Part shown: one piece after another, positions 7,575-16,881 of the stretch
How the letters are laid out: every line of letters begins with the position of its first letter
Position numbering within the stretch: position 1 is the stretch's first letter
Source: CBDCWO01 sp965223405
Lineage (GTDB): Bacteria > Bacteroidota > Bacteroidia > Chitinophagales > Saprospiraceae
DNA length: 64,000 bases
Reading direction: 5' to 3'
Assembly: GCA_965223405.1 (NCBI GenBank)
Contig: CBDCWO010000006.1
Span: 6,634,001-6,698,000, forward strand
The notes under the pieces: generated by a model
What the model saw: the letters and a program-made list of their open reading frames with translations, nothing else
The model's database searches: none
What the model was told of the DNA's origin: nothing
Translations under genes and position numbers: made by a program

Positions 7575-10328
7575 TCATTTATCTGCCGAATCATTAAATC
7601 TGAAATTGTAAGTTATAGCTGGAAATGCACTTCCCAATACAGAAAGCCTTTTGGCTTGAATTTTAGAAAAGGCTTTCTGGCTGAAAAATATCGAATAAGC
7701 ATTTCTTCTACCGTACAAATTATAAATTCCGAATGTCCAATGGTTTCTCCATTTCTTATTACGACGATGATTTTGACCCAATGAATAAGTAATATCAAGC
7801 CTATGATAAGCTGGAATTCTGACGGCGTTACGTTCACTATAAATCGGAATTCTGGTGTTGTCAGTGGTATTAAAAAAACCAGTAGGTGCTGTAATAGGTC
7901 GGCCTGTATGGTAGGTGAAATTTATAGCTACTTTATGTCGGTTATTCATTTTGTACACTAGAGTCGTACTGAGGTTGTGCGGGGTATCAAAATTAGAAGG
8001 GTACCATGAGCCTCTATTGACAAGCAGCTCAGGATGACTAGAAAATGTTTTACGTTTTGACTGGGACCATGTATAGGCCAAAGAACCCGTTAATTTTCCA
8101 ACATTCTTTTTTAGTTTACATTCCAACCCAAATGCCTTACCATCTGATGTAACTGTTTCTGTTTCCAAATGACTATTGACAATCAGATCAGCAAATTCAC
8201 GGCTTTCTGTTAATCCGGATATCATACGATAATAGCCCCCGAAAGTTATATCCCAATGAAGCCTATATGTTGACCATTTGGATGAAAAAGAGAAATTTTG
8301 GGATCGCACCGGGGATAGATAGGTATCACTCAACTTCCAAACATCCGTTGGTATTGGGGCACTTCGATTGGTGATTTGGAACAGATATTGGGCGGTTTTC
8401 GAATATCCAAATGTAACCGATTGATTTGGAGCAAAATTCCATCTTGCAGACAGTCTGGGTTCCAATGTATTGGTGGAGGCAATGTTTTCACCAGCTTTAA
8501 ATAAGAGTGTATCCAGAATTGTAAATTTGGTAGGAATAGATTTATCCTCATAAGTAAATACATCTCCAGGCCCCAAGAAATTAAAAATTGAAAATCGCAA
8601 ACCCGCTGAAATGATAATATTTTCATAAAAAGTCCAAGTACCTTGAAAAAAAGCTGCACCTTCAATGGCCCTTTCTTTGTCCAATGTCTTTGACTGGATT
8701 ATAGAAATTTCGTCCAAAGGATGAATCTCTCCTGGGTTGGTCTCATACAGTGTAGCTTCAACACCAAAAGTCAATTCTTGGTTTTTTGAGGTACTATAAT
8801 CTAATAGTTCTTTTAACTTAAAATAACGTACCGTGCTACTCCAATTAGATTTCAAATTATCCTGGAGCTCTTCCAACGCACTATCAAAAGAACCATAAAC
8901 AGCTGAAGTAGAAGAATGAAGTTTTCTTGAAAACCTTTGTCTCCAATTCGCAGAAAATCCCAACATTTGATAATCAAAGCCAAACTGATCAGAGTATTGA
9001 AAGGCGTCTTGGCTTAAGTAACCGGAAAGAAGAAAACTAGAATTAACATCAATTTGATGTTGATAGCGAAAATTGGTATCATAAAACAATACTTTACTTT
9101 TCTGTATATCCGGAATATTTATTCTTCGTAGGATCCAATTCGAGTAGGTCGATCTAAGCCCCATGATCAAGGAACTAGCATCTGAAATAACCGGTGTCTC
9201 CAATGACAAGTTAACTGAAACCGGACTAACACCACCTCTGAGTGTAAATTTGTTTTTGCTACCCGTTTTCATATTCATATCTAATACAGAAGAGACTCTT
9301 CCACCATATTGAGCTGGAATGGATCCTTTATATAAATTTACACCTGTCACCAAATCAGGATTTATAGCCCCAAACAGGCCAAAAGCATGAGTCGTGTTGA
9401 AAAGTGTAATTTCATCAAAAACAACTAAATTCTGATCAATATTCCCACCTCTTACGTTAAATCCAGGCGCTCCTTCTCCTATACTACTTACCCCAGGAAG
9501 AAATAACAGATTTTTTATAACATCTGGTTCTCCTAAAAATGAAGGGGTTTCCTGGATTCGGTTGGCAGAGATAAAATCTAAGCCTGACTGAACGGCTATG
9601 GAAGGATCATCTTCCTGATTAGCTACGACAACCACTTCGTCCATTGTGATTACATTTTCGAATATACTCAGCACAATTGAACCATTTCCGAATACAGTCA
9701 TTCTATGTATTTGATCAGTATACCCTAAGGTCTGAGTCATAAGCTCGTAAGTGCCAACATCCAGTGCTACCTTTGTACTTCCATTAATATCTGTAACTAA
9801 TTTCTTATCATAACCGAATATGGTAATTAGGCAACCAATTACTGATTCATTTGTCCGTTGGTCCACTACTGTAATGGTTATTTCTCCCACCCCTGTAGTT
9901 TTCGGGTTTTCTGGATCCCCTATGTGTAATGTGGGTTTATTATTTTCAGCATGTGAATGCAAATCAGCAATGTTTTCATAGAACTTAGGATCAAGGTGGC
10001 GATCCCAGTCACTAATCTTGATAATCAATGTAACATAATCATTATAGGAGAAGGTTTTTAATTGAAATTTTTTTAAGAATTGATTCAAATCGCTCATTTT
10101 AAAATCCGTGTTGGACGACAATGACCATTTCCCATTAGGTAATGTGTGATCCTGATAATAAAACTTTATTTGCTCTTCAACTTCAATTTGTTTTAGGATT
10201 GACTCAAAAGTTGCACCAGAGGCATCTTCCTGTATTACTGATTGCGCTTTACCAGTGGGTTTAATACTGGTAAGCAACAGCAAGAATGAAGTGACTTTAG
10301 CTATCCTGGTGAGATATTTAAAACCCAT
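7575..10328 (-). CDS. TonB-dependent outer-membrane receptor with STN-like and carboxypeptidase-regulatory-like domains
   Basis: 917 residues with a signal peptide (about 1-29). Residues ~35-105 resemble an STN signalling domain (FESILKQIEVEEQIKFYYQD). Residues ~150-235 are a carboxypeptidase-regulatory-like beta-sandwich ending in MDEVVVVANQ. The plug follows at ~250-370 (LLFLPGVSSIGEGAPGFNVR, QNLVVFDEITLFN, GSIPAQYGGRVSSVLDM), then a 22-strand-type barrel. It imports an unknown ligand using TonB energy. The architecture matches receptors paired with DUF4249 proteins rather than the SusC type, and no SusD gene is adjacent. An STN domain can signal to an anti-sigma factor; the nearest FecR gene is 11.6 kb upstream and already has its own SusC. 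Confidence 0.88.
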   Translation of the reverse strand: MGFKYLTRIAKVTSFLLLLTSIKPTGKAQSVIQEDASGATFESILKQIEVEEQIKFYYQDHTLPNGKWSLSSNTDFKMSDLNQFLKKFQLKTFSYNDYVTLIIKISDWDRHLDPKFYENIADLHSHAENNKPTLHIGDPENPKTTGVGEITITVVDQRTNESVIGCLITIFGYDKKLVTDINGSTKVALDVGTYELMTQTLGYTDQIHRMTVFGNGSIVLSIFENVITMDEVVVVANQEDDPSIAVQSGLDFISANRIQETPSFLGEPDVIKNLLFLPGVSSIGEGAPGFNVRGGNIDQNLVVFDEITLFNTTHAFGLFGAINPDLVTGVNLYKGSIPAQYGGRVSSVLDMNMKTGSKNKFTLRGGVSPVSVNLSLETPVISDASSLIMGLRSTYSNWILRRINIPDIQKSKVLFYDTNFRYQHQIDVNSSFLLSGYLSQDAFQYSDQFGFDYQMLGFSANWRQRFSRKLHSSTSAVYGSFDSALEELQDNLKSNWSSTVRYFKLKELLDYSTSKNQELTFGVEATLYETNPGEIHPLDEISIIQSKTLDKERAIEGAAFFQGTWTFYENIIISAGLRFSIFNFLGPGDVFTYEDKSIPTKFTILDTLLFKAGENIASTNTLEPRLSARWNFAPNQSVTFGYSKTAQYLFQITNRSAPIPTDVWKLSDTYLSPVRSQNFSFSSKWSTYRLHWDITFGGYYRMISGLTESREFADLIVNSHLETETVTSDGKAFGLECKLKKNVGKLTGSLAYTWSQSKRKTFSSHPELLVNRGSWYPSNFDTPHNLSTTLVYKMNNRHKVAINFTYHTGRPITAPTGFFNTTDNTRIPIYSERNAVRIPAYHRLDITYSLGQNHRRNKKWRNHWTFGIYNLYGRRNAYSIFFSQKAFSKIQAKRLSVLGSAFPAITYNFRFNDSADK

Positions 10329-10515
10329 TATACTGAGATTGGTTCAAGAAGATAAATCATAAAGAAATCCCATTTAAAATCAATTGACATTAACTATCAA
10401 ATATTATTGCGTTGTACCTTTTCAGGGTCGCCAATTTTCATAGACTTTGTTCTTAGCCTATCGTTGGAATATTTGGTCAAAACCAAATTTTAACAGCTCT
10501 AAACTATCATTCATC

Positions 10516-11382
10516 TCACTTTTGATAAATCCTTACATAGTCGATTTCATATCTCGAAGGAAAAGGTGTATCGCTAGGATCACCTCCTGCATTTCCTCCT
10601 ATTGCCAGATTTAAAATTAGAAAATGAGGACCCATGAATGGATTTATCGGCTGTCCTCTTCGGTTAATGGTCTTTTCCAACTCAATTGTATTCAACAATT
10701 GGTCATCCATATAGATCTTGATGGAATTTTTAGTCCATACCATTTCCCAAATATGAAACTTGGTATCCCAATCCGGATCATTAAAACTGGAAACAGGTAA
10801 TCGCATATCATCCCAAATGACCTGGTTTTGATTTTTACCGGCCCAGGCTGCATTAGCCAAAATATTTCCTCCATAATACTCCATTATATCAATTTCTCCA
10901 CCAAATGGCCAGGGGCGGTCTTGGCCAATGGTCCATATGGCTGGCCACAAACCATTTTGGGTTTTAATCCTCGCCTTGATTTCAAATTTTCCATACGTCC
11001 ATGCATGTAGTCCTCTCGTCGTGATGCTAGCTGAAGAATACAGTGCTTTTTTTCTGTTCTTTCGCCAACTGGTATGGGAAGGTTCGTAATTGGGATTTTG
11101 AATAGTATCCTGTCTTGCTTCAATAACCAACATTCCATTCTCACAAAAAGCATTTTCTGGTTGATACCATTGTAATTCCCTGTTTCTCACAAATCCCAAC
11201 TCATAAGTCCATCTGGCCGGATCAGGTTTTCCAGGATTTGTAAATTCGTCAGACCAAACTAATTGGTAACCTTCCGAATCCTGAACTTCTGGAAGCACCG
11301 ATGACTGTCCCGCTTTACAGCACAATTGTCCAAAGTATAATGTAAGTATAAATGCATAAACAATGATCGAATATCCCTTCAT
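10516..11382 (-). CDS. GH16 beta-glucanase (laminarinase-like)
   Basis: 288 residues with an N-terminal signal peptide; the Cys pair at 21-22 is a weak lipobox at best. The single catalytic domain covers nearly the whole protein. GEIDIMEYYG contains the GH16 ExDxxE signature, giving predicted nucleophile E163 and acid/base E168 with D165 between them. LWPAIWTIG upstream and YEIDYVRIYQK at the C-terminus are typical of bacterial laminarinases. GH16 enzymes cut beta-1,3 or beta-1,3/1,4-glucans, or galactans; the closest motif set is laminarinase. It follows the haloperoxidase-like gene by 31 bp, so it is likely part of the operon that begins with the sigma/FecR/SusCD genes. This suggests beta-glucan as the substrate of that locus (inference). 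Confidence 0.88.
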   Translation of the reverse strand: MKGYSIIVYAFILTLYFGQLCCKAGQSSVLPEVQDSEGYQLVWSDEFTNPGKPDPARWTYELGFVRNRELQWYQPENAFCENGMLVIEARQDTIQNPNYEPSHTSWRKNRKKALYSSASITTRGLHAWTYGKFEIKARIKTQNGLWPAIWTIGQDRPWPFGGEIDIMEYYGGNILANAAWAGKNQNQVIWDDMRLPVSSFNDPDWDTKFHIWEMVWTKNSIKIYMDDQLLNTIELEKTINRRGQPINPFMGPHFLILNLAIGGNAGGDPSDTPFPSRYEIDYVRIYQK

Positions 11383-11413
11383 TGATCAATTCATTTTTTT
11401 GGTATGACATTCA

Positions 11414-13612
11414 TTAGCGTACCATTAATTTCGCGGTTTTATTCCAAATTCCATATCTAACCTGGATAACATAAATGCCTGGGGGAATATTATTTAATCG
11501 CATATTGAATCTGGAATTAATAGGTTGTTGCCTTTCGGTGCGAATTACTTTTCCAAACAAATCTGTTATGGATACCAAAAGTTGTGATTCCCTTATATCA
11601 GCTATTTCTATGGTTATTAATCCGGAATTTTCGGTCGGATTCGGATATATTGTAATACCCTCGCCGGATATTACATCACTTACTGAAGATACCCCACCAC
11701 CAAAGTATTGTAAGGCGAGATTAAAAGCCGAAATACCCACTTTTTCTCCAATCAATCTTCCTGGTATGTCATCAACCGGAGGATGTATCCCTCCCCAAAT
11801 GCGGGATAGACTGGTCTGATCTGAAGCATCGCGATAGGTAGCCCATTGCAAAGTTACATCTACGCTGGGCCCCTTTTCGAAAACCAAAAATTCATCTTTA
11901 GGAGCATAAAACTCACCCACTCCACCTGGGAAAAATGGATCTCCGGTTAACAAAGTCATTACTTCAGCTGCTGCTCTGGAAAAGGTAGAATGCCCGGACA
12001 CATAACCCGCAAAAGGCGGAGTCACAAAAGTAGGCCGTTGATAAGGCCACCAACTTTCGGCTAATATCCAACCTACACCCCCGGTGTAAAGTTCGGGATC
12101 AGGGATGGATTCCGGTCCTTTCCAGGCAAATAATTTGACTTTACCTACATGCTCATTTTGATCTCCCGCCAGGGAATCCCCTTCTGTTACCAGTTCAATG
12201 TACCCAGGATACAAAGGCATACCTTGGGGAGAATAATTTGCTAATGTGCTGTCCGCGGATTGGCCGTTGTCTGCCATGTACCGGATCGCTGATATCGGAC
12301 GGATATAATCATACCATCCTTTAATGCTCCAGGCTGAAATCGCCGCATCATGCAGCGCGCCTCCCAGCGCAAAATAGGCTTTTACATCCCATTCCAAATC
12401 ATCCAATACTTCCCCTTCACCCTGTAGTTTTTTAACTAACTTCGGATGGTCATTGACATAGTTTAGTATGGTGTACCAATGGCCAGGAGGAGTTTCTGAG
12501 TCCGGACCATCCGCCCAAAATTCGGCCAATACTCTGGCGTAATCAGCTCGTGGGACGATCTGTTTTTCATAAGGTAAGCCGGTATGAGGATTGATATCGT
12601 GACCTCTGCTGGGATCCCCTCCCTCAGTCAATTTGTAAAAGTCCCGGAGTCCTTCGAGTGTATTTGGATAACTTTCGATATTTCCTATGGAGGCCGGTGA
12701 AATATCAATAAACACACTATCAGAGGGATCCAATTGTGAAGACCAGATGGATACCAGACTGTGATTCCATCGATATTCTGATGAATTGGCTCCACCGTCC
12801 GTTTCTAAATAAGCGGGTGGGCCAGGGTCATGATATACCCAATAATCATCCCCGTTTCGGTTATATACTTCAAGATCGGACTCAGAAAGTGCAAATGGAA
12901 TCACCACCCCCCATTCGGGACTCAAAAATTCCGGTATTCCTCCTAATATTTCAAATCCAGCTTGGTCAATAAAAAAATCAAAAGATAAGGGTTGCCAACG
13001 ATTCGGATCGTTAATGCCTTGTGATCCCGATTCGGTTGGAACTAAAAATCCATTAAACGGAGTATATATTAAATTCGCATAATCCAAATTTTCGTTCGAA
13101 CCATCGGTTACACCAAAACCAATCATACATTGGGCTATATAGTTACCTAAACCGGACGGGGAATTGGTGTAATCGGTACTGGTAATTGCTTGGTCATATC
13201 CCAGCTCCAACATCAAACTATCGAATCGTGCTAAGGATCCTTCAGCTCCGGGTGAGTTTGCAAACCGATGAGTGAGTAAGCGATACGCCGCATAACTGAT
13301 TGCTTCTTTGCGGGCCTCCTCAATATCTGTAGGCATTTGGACCCCGTCAAAAGCACATTCATAGGAACCTACTTTTTTCCCTAACAGAAATGTGATAGCC
13401 TCCTGATCATAAACTGCCCAGGCGTCATACATTACTACTGAAGTATGAAACAAGTTTCTGGCATGCACGGTTGGCCGGGCGAAATCATTTCTGATTGCCT
13501 CCAGTAAAACTTCACTCCAAGCTCTGGCAACTGAATGTTCAGTTTGCGAAAAACTGATTACTCCAAAGCAAAATTGAATGAATCCAACTATCACAATCAT
13601 TCTCTTTTTCAT
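11414..13612 (-). CDS. Vanadium-dependent haloperoxidase-like / PAP2-superfamily protein with T9SS sorting tail
   Basis: 732 residues with a signal peptide (~1-22). The middle is an all-helical haloperoxidase-type domain. The two conserved phosphate/vanadate-binding motifs are visible: SGHSTFSRAAAEV near residue 540, and SRIWGGIHPPVDDIPGRLIG near residue 610 with the SR..G.H...D pattern. The last ~85 residues (ITIYPNPTENSGLITIEI ... GIYVIQV) are a type A C-terminal T9SS sorting domain, so the protein is exported across the outer membrane and anchored or released. Family members oxidise halides with H2O2 or act as acid phosphatases; sequence alone does not decide between them. It lies 123 bp after a PorV gene, which encodes a T9SS shuttle component. 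Confidence 0.85.
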   Translation of the reverse strand: MKKRMIVIVGFIQFCFGVISFSQTEHSVARAWSEVLLEAIRNDFARPTVHARNLFHTSVVMYDAWAVYDQEAITFLLGKKVGSYECAFDGVQMPTDIEEARKEAISYAAYRLLTHRFANSPGAEGSLARFDSLMLELGYDQAITSTDYTNSPSGLGNYIAQCMIGFGVTDGSNENLDYANLIYTPFNGFLVPTESGSQGINDPNRWQPLSFDFFIDQAGFEILGGIPEFLSPEWGVVIPFALSESDLEVYNRNGDDYWVYHDPGPPAYLETDGGANSSEYRWNHSLVSIWSSQLDPSDSVFIDISPASIGNIESYPNTLEGLRDFYKLTEGGDPSRGHDINPHTGLPYEKQIVPRADYARVLAEFWADGPDSETPPGHWYTILNYVNDHPKLVKKLQGEGEVLDDLEWDVKAYFALGGALHDAAISAWSIKGWYDYIRPISAIRYMADNGQSADSTLANYSPQGMPLYPGYIELVTEGDSLAGDQNEHVGKVKLFAWKGPESIPDPELYTGGVGWILAESWWPYQRPTFVTPPFAGYVSGHSTFSRAAAEVMTLLTGDPFFPGGVGEFYAPKDEFLVFEKGPSVDVTLQWATYRDASDQTSLSRIWGGIHPPVDDIPGRLIGEKVGISAFNLALQYFGGGVSSVSDVISGEGITIYPNPTENSGLITIEIADIRESQLLVSITDLFGKVIRTERQQPINSRFNMRLNNIPPGIYVIQVRYGIWNKTAKLMVR

Positions 13613-13735
13613 AAATAATTCTTTAAATACTTTACGAATTGGAAATATTCATATCATTTAATGGAGACCTACTTCTCCAATCATGGACGCTTAATTTTCC
13701 TGACGATGCTCAAAACTACCAATCTACAGAGACCG

Positions 13736-14872
13736 CTACATCCACCCAAAGGTTAATGAAAATCTCAAGGTATGGGCCAGAGGGTGATTCTTTATCGTTG
13801 GAGCTAAATAAGAAACATTTAGATCAAATCGATTAATCTTAATCCCACTTCCAAACGTAAAATACTTGCGGTTTCCCTTGAGTTCATGTTCATGGAAATA
13901 CCCGGTTCTGAGAGAAATCAGTTCTTTATACAGATATTCAATTCCAATGGAATAGGTTAACTCCTGGAGTTCTTCCTTAAACCCTTCGGGAGCATCTGTT
14001 AAAGAACCCAACACACCACTTAATAAACTTCTCTGGGGATCCTTTCCATCAACTATAATTAGCTCGCCAGTATTAGTCCGTTCTGTAATTGGAGGTGTTG
14101 GCACCATTAATTTACCAACTTCCAATGAAAGAGAGATATGGTCATTCTGATTCAGATTGGATCGAACTGCCAGGCCAGCTCTGAGTTGGCCAGGAAGAAA
14201 ATAAGTTGTCATTCCTCCATCATAACTCATTTTGGTACCTAAGTTTGATAAGTGGATTCCCCATGAAAACTCCGCTTCACGTTGAAATATTTGTTTGACA
14301 TTTGAGTGAAATATCCCAATATCAAAGGCTATGCTCTGTCCAGGCTTCAGATCTTCCAGTAAAGCAAATTGTCCTGGAATATCCGATCTAATATATCTGC
14401 CAGTCAGTCCAATTCCGAATTTTTCCGAAAGTTTGCGAGCATAGGTCAAGTCAATGGCATTATCAAAGGAATTAAAACTGGCCACATACTCACCAAGCAA
14501 ATCGTGAATTTCAAATTCACCCAAGTCAAAATATTTAAATGAAATACCAATAGATTGCAGATTATCTATTTGGTAAAATCCAGCTGCATAACCAACATAC
14601 ATATCATTGGTAATATTGGATAACCAGGGTGTATACGACACCGTTGCACCCATTTTTTGATCAATAAAAGGTAACTTACCATTATTCCAATACAAAGCAT
14701 ATAGGTCAGGAGTGGTGGCAACGCCACTTTCTCCCATTCCAGCACCACGAGGATCAGGAGATATATTCATAAAAGGGACCACAGTCGAAATGTAACGAGC
14801 AGAAGTATTTTGACTTAGGACTTGACCTAAATTGCAACACATTATTGTTAACAAAATGGTTAATAGCTTCAT
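13736..14872 (-). CDS. porV: Type IX secretion outer-membrane protein PorV (LptO) homologue
   Basis: 378 residues with a signal peptide (~1-20), then an FadL-like beta-barrel. The start of the mature part, VPFMNISPDPRGAGMGESGV followed by ATTPDLYALYWNNGKLPF, together with SVSYTPWL-like and ARKLSEKFGIGLTGRYIRSD motifs, matches PorV rather than the shorter PorQ. In the known T9SS, PorV collects folded cargo at the SprA translocon and passes it to the sortase PorU. Here it sits 7 bp downstream of one protein with a T9SS-like tail and just upstream of another. It could be a cargo-dedicated paralogue; whether the genome has another porV cannot be seen from this window. Confidence 0.8.
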   Translation of the reverse strand: MKLLTILLTIMCCNLGQVLSQNTSARYISTVVPFMNISPDPRGAGMGESGVATTPDLYALYWNNGKLPFIDQKMGATVSYTPWLSNITNDMYVGYAAGFYQIDNLQSIGISFKYFDLGEFEIHDLLGEYVASFNSFDNAIDLTYARKLSEKFGIGLTGRYIRSDIPGQFALLEDLKPGQSIAFDIGIFHSNVKQIFQREAEFSWGIHLSNLGTKMSYDGGMTTYFLPGQLRAGLAVRSNLNQNDHISLSLEVGKLMVPTPPITERTNTGELIIVDGKDPQRSLLSGVLGSLTDAPEGFKEELQELTYSIGIEYLYKELISLRTGYFHEHELKGNRKYFTFGSGIKINRFDLNVSYLAPTIKNHPLAHTLRFSLTFGWM

Positions 14873-14879
14873 TTCTCCA

Positions 14880-16784
14880 TTATTTCTTGAATCCTCGGGC
14901 GATAAATTTTTCTTCCTCGGTATACACGATGAAAAAATAAAGTCCCGGCTTCAGATAATTGGGTACATCCCATTCAATTTTCCCAAAAAATCCTTTTTCA
15001 TCATCCACCAAAACCTCCATTTGCTTACCGAGTTCATCGATGACTGCTAACCGGTGTACGGTATGCTTGGGAAGTTCATATTCAATCGTAACTAACTCCT
15101 GAAAATAGCTAGGAAATATTTTAACTTTTCCCTGTTTGAAAGGACTTTTAATACCTACCGAGGTATCTTCTATGATATCCAGGGTTTGATTTGCCGGAAC
15201 ATCGATGAGATGCTGTATTCCTCCCCCAATCCATTTGACTATAACTGAATCGACTATTGTATTTTCTGCAAGACCAAAATGAGCTATTGTGCTGTTATGA
15301 GATTCATGACTCGATCCTCCATCGATTTCACGAATCATCTTATTTCCATTAACCACAATTTCCACTCTCGACCCCAATCCCCTTGTTGTAGCATTGACTC
15401 CCTTGAGTTTAACTTTTAACCAATTCCCGGATGAAGCATCATTTCTAAATAGTATGGATTTTGTAGACCTGGCTAAGGCGGCATTTTCTGTAGGTCTTTG
15501 GTTTACAATAAAAAGATCCAGATCACCATCATTATCATAATCGAAAGTAACTGAGCCTCTTCCTAGTCCATGATCATTGAGTAAGATTTCTTCACTCTTA
15601 TTTACAAACACTTTTCCTGTAAATTCTAAAAACAAATTGGGATTAGGAGTTACCGGAGGATTTAATGCTCCGTTACAAATGAAAAGATCCAGGTCCATAT
15701 CATGGTCATAATCAAAGAAATTACAACCCCAACTCACAGGAGCAACGGAACTGGTACCATCTACAATTACAGATCCAAAACCAGTCCCAACTGCAGTGGC
15801 TTGCTCCAGGAAAGGTTGAACCCCGCCTCTGTTAACCATAAATGGGCTTACCGCAATATTAGTAACCACATAATCAAGCCAACCATTTCCATCATAATCA
15901 CCAGCAGAGGTTCCCATGGCATTAATTCCAAAATCTACCTCCATCAAATTGCTTATCTCAGTAAAGCCCTGCCTAGGATATTCATTTTTGTAAAGACGGT
16001 TACGTGTAGCTCGGTTACCAAAATCGTTCACAACATATAAATCAAGATCACGATCATTGTCAAAATCTGTAAATATCCCTCCAAAGCCAAATCCAGTATG
16101 ATCAATACCAAAATCTGGGCCGGAACTAATGAAAGACTTTCCCCTCAGATTGATATAAAATTGGTCAGTGGAGGGTTTCTGAGCACCTGTAATTACACCG
16201 CTGTTCAATTTGTCCAATTCTCCGGTAAAATGATCAAAGTAATTTCCAACAAAAAGGTCGGGATATCCATCTCCATTGATATCACCAAAGGCAGCTCCAG
16301 TTCCAAAAGTTTTTATCTTTGAAAGACCGTATTCCACGGTGGCATCTCTAAAAGTTTTATCTCCATTGTTGATATATAAAATCTCTGATGCACGTGGTAT
16401 CACATTACCAAATGAGACTGAAGCCAAAGTGGTTACTAATAAATCAATAAAACCATCTTTATTCACATCAGCAGCAACCGCACCTTGTGTAATTAACGTA
16501 TCATTCAATGATAGGCCGGTTGCAGTTGTCACATTGGTGAATGTTCCATTCCCATTATTCTCATAAAAAGAATCACTCCCCACCCCTCCGGCAATAAACA
16601 AATCTTCCCACCCATCATTATTATAATCAATCACAGCGACCCCACCTCCAAAAGTACCCTGGAAGACTCTGAAGGAGTGATTGATTCCTGCATCGCTTGT
16701 CACATCGGTAAATTTTCCTTGAGCCATGGCACTAGAAACAAAAGATATACACCATAATATTTTAAAAATTAAATGATTAGTCAT
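14880..16784 (-). CDS. CRTAC1-type protein: FG-GAP/VCBS repeats, ASPIC/UnbV domain, T9SS-like tail
   Basis: 634 residues with a signal peptide (~1-21). At least seven calcium-type repeats of the form DxNxDGxxDLF are visible: DYNNDGWEDLFIAG, DVNKDGFIDLLVT, DINGDGYPDLFVG, DFDNDRDLDLYVV, DYDGNGWLDYVVT, DYDHDMDLDLFIC and DYDNDGDLDLFIV. They are predicted to form an integrin-like beta-propeller. Residues ~465-540 match ASPIC/UnbV (VDSVIVKWIGGGIQHLIDVP). The last ~85 residues (VKIFPSYFQELVTIEYEL ... LKPGLYFFIV) look like a degenerate T9SS type A sorting domain. Such proteins often follow SusD in Bacteroidota loci and are thought to bind ligands at the surface. It follows SusD across a hairpin terminator. 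Confidence 0.88.
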   Translation of the reverse strand: MTNHLIFKILWCISFVSSAMAQGKFTDVTSDAGINHSFRVFQGTFGGGVAVIDYNNDGWEDLFIAGGVGSDSFYENNGNGTFTNVTTATGLSLNDTLITQGAVAADVNKDGFIDLLVTTLASVSFGNVIPRASEILYINNGDKTFRDATVEYGLSKIKTFGTGAAFGDINGDGYPDLFVGNYFDHFTGELDKLNSGVITGAQKPSTDQFYINLRGKSFISSGPDFGIDHTGFGFGGIFTDFDNDRDLDLYVVNDFGNRATRNRLYKNEYPRQGFTEISNLMEVDFGINAMGTSAGDYDGNGWLDYVVTNIAVSPFMVNRGGVQPFLEQATAVGTGFGSVIVDGTSSVAPVSWGCNFFDYDHDMDLDLFICNGALNPPVTPNPNLFLEFTGKVFVNKSEEILLNDHGLGRGSVTFDYDNDGDLDLFIVNQRPTENAALARSTKSILFRNDASSGNWLKVKLKGVNATTRGLGSRVEIVVNGNKMIREIDGGSSHESHNSTIAHFGLAENTIVDSVIVKWIGGGIQHLIDVPANQTLDIIEDTSVGIKSPFKQGKVKIFPSYFQELVTIEYELPKHTVHRLAVIDELGKQMEVLVDDEKGFFGKIEWDVPNYLKPGLYFFIVYTEEEKFIARGFKK

Positions 16785-16821
16785 ATCTCTTCAAACTAAT
16801 AAAAAATTAACCGTAAGTTAC

Positions 16822-16854
16822 AAAAGGCCCTGAAAGAATATATCCTCCAGGGCC
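16822..16854 (-). terminator. Hairpin terminator or attenuator after SusD
   Basis: On the minus strand a GGCCCTG / CAGGGCC stem with a 15-nt loop is followed at once by TTTT. It lies 28 bp downstream of the SusD stop and upstream of the CRTAC1 gene. In this position it would lower expression of the downstream genes relative to SusC/SusD, or end the transcript. Confidence 0.7.
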
Positions 16855-16881
16855 ATGATATTAATTAGTAAGATCGATAAA

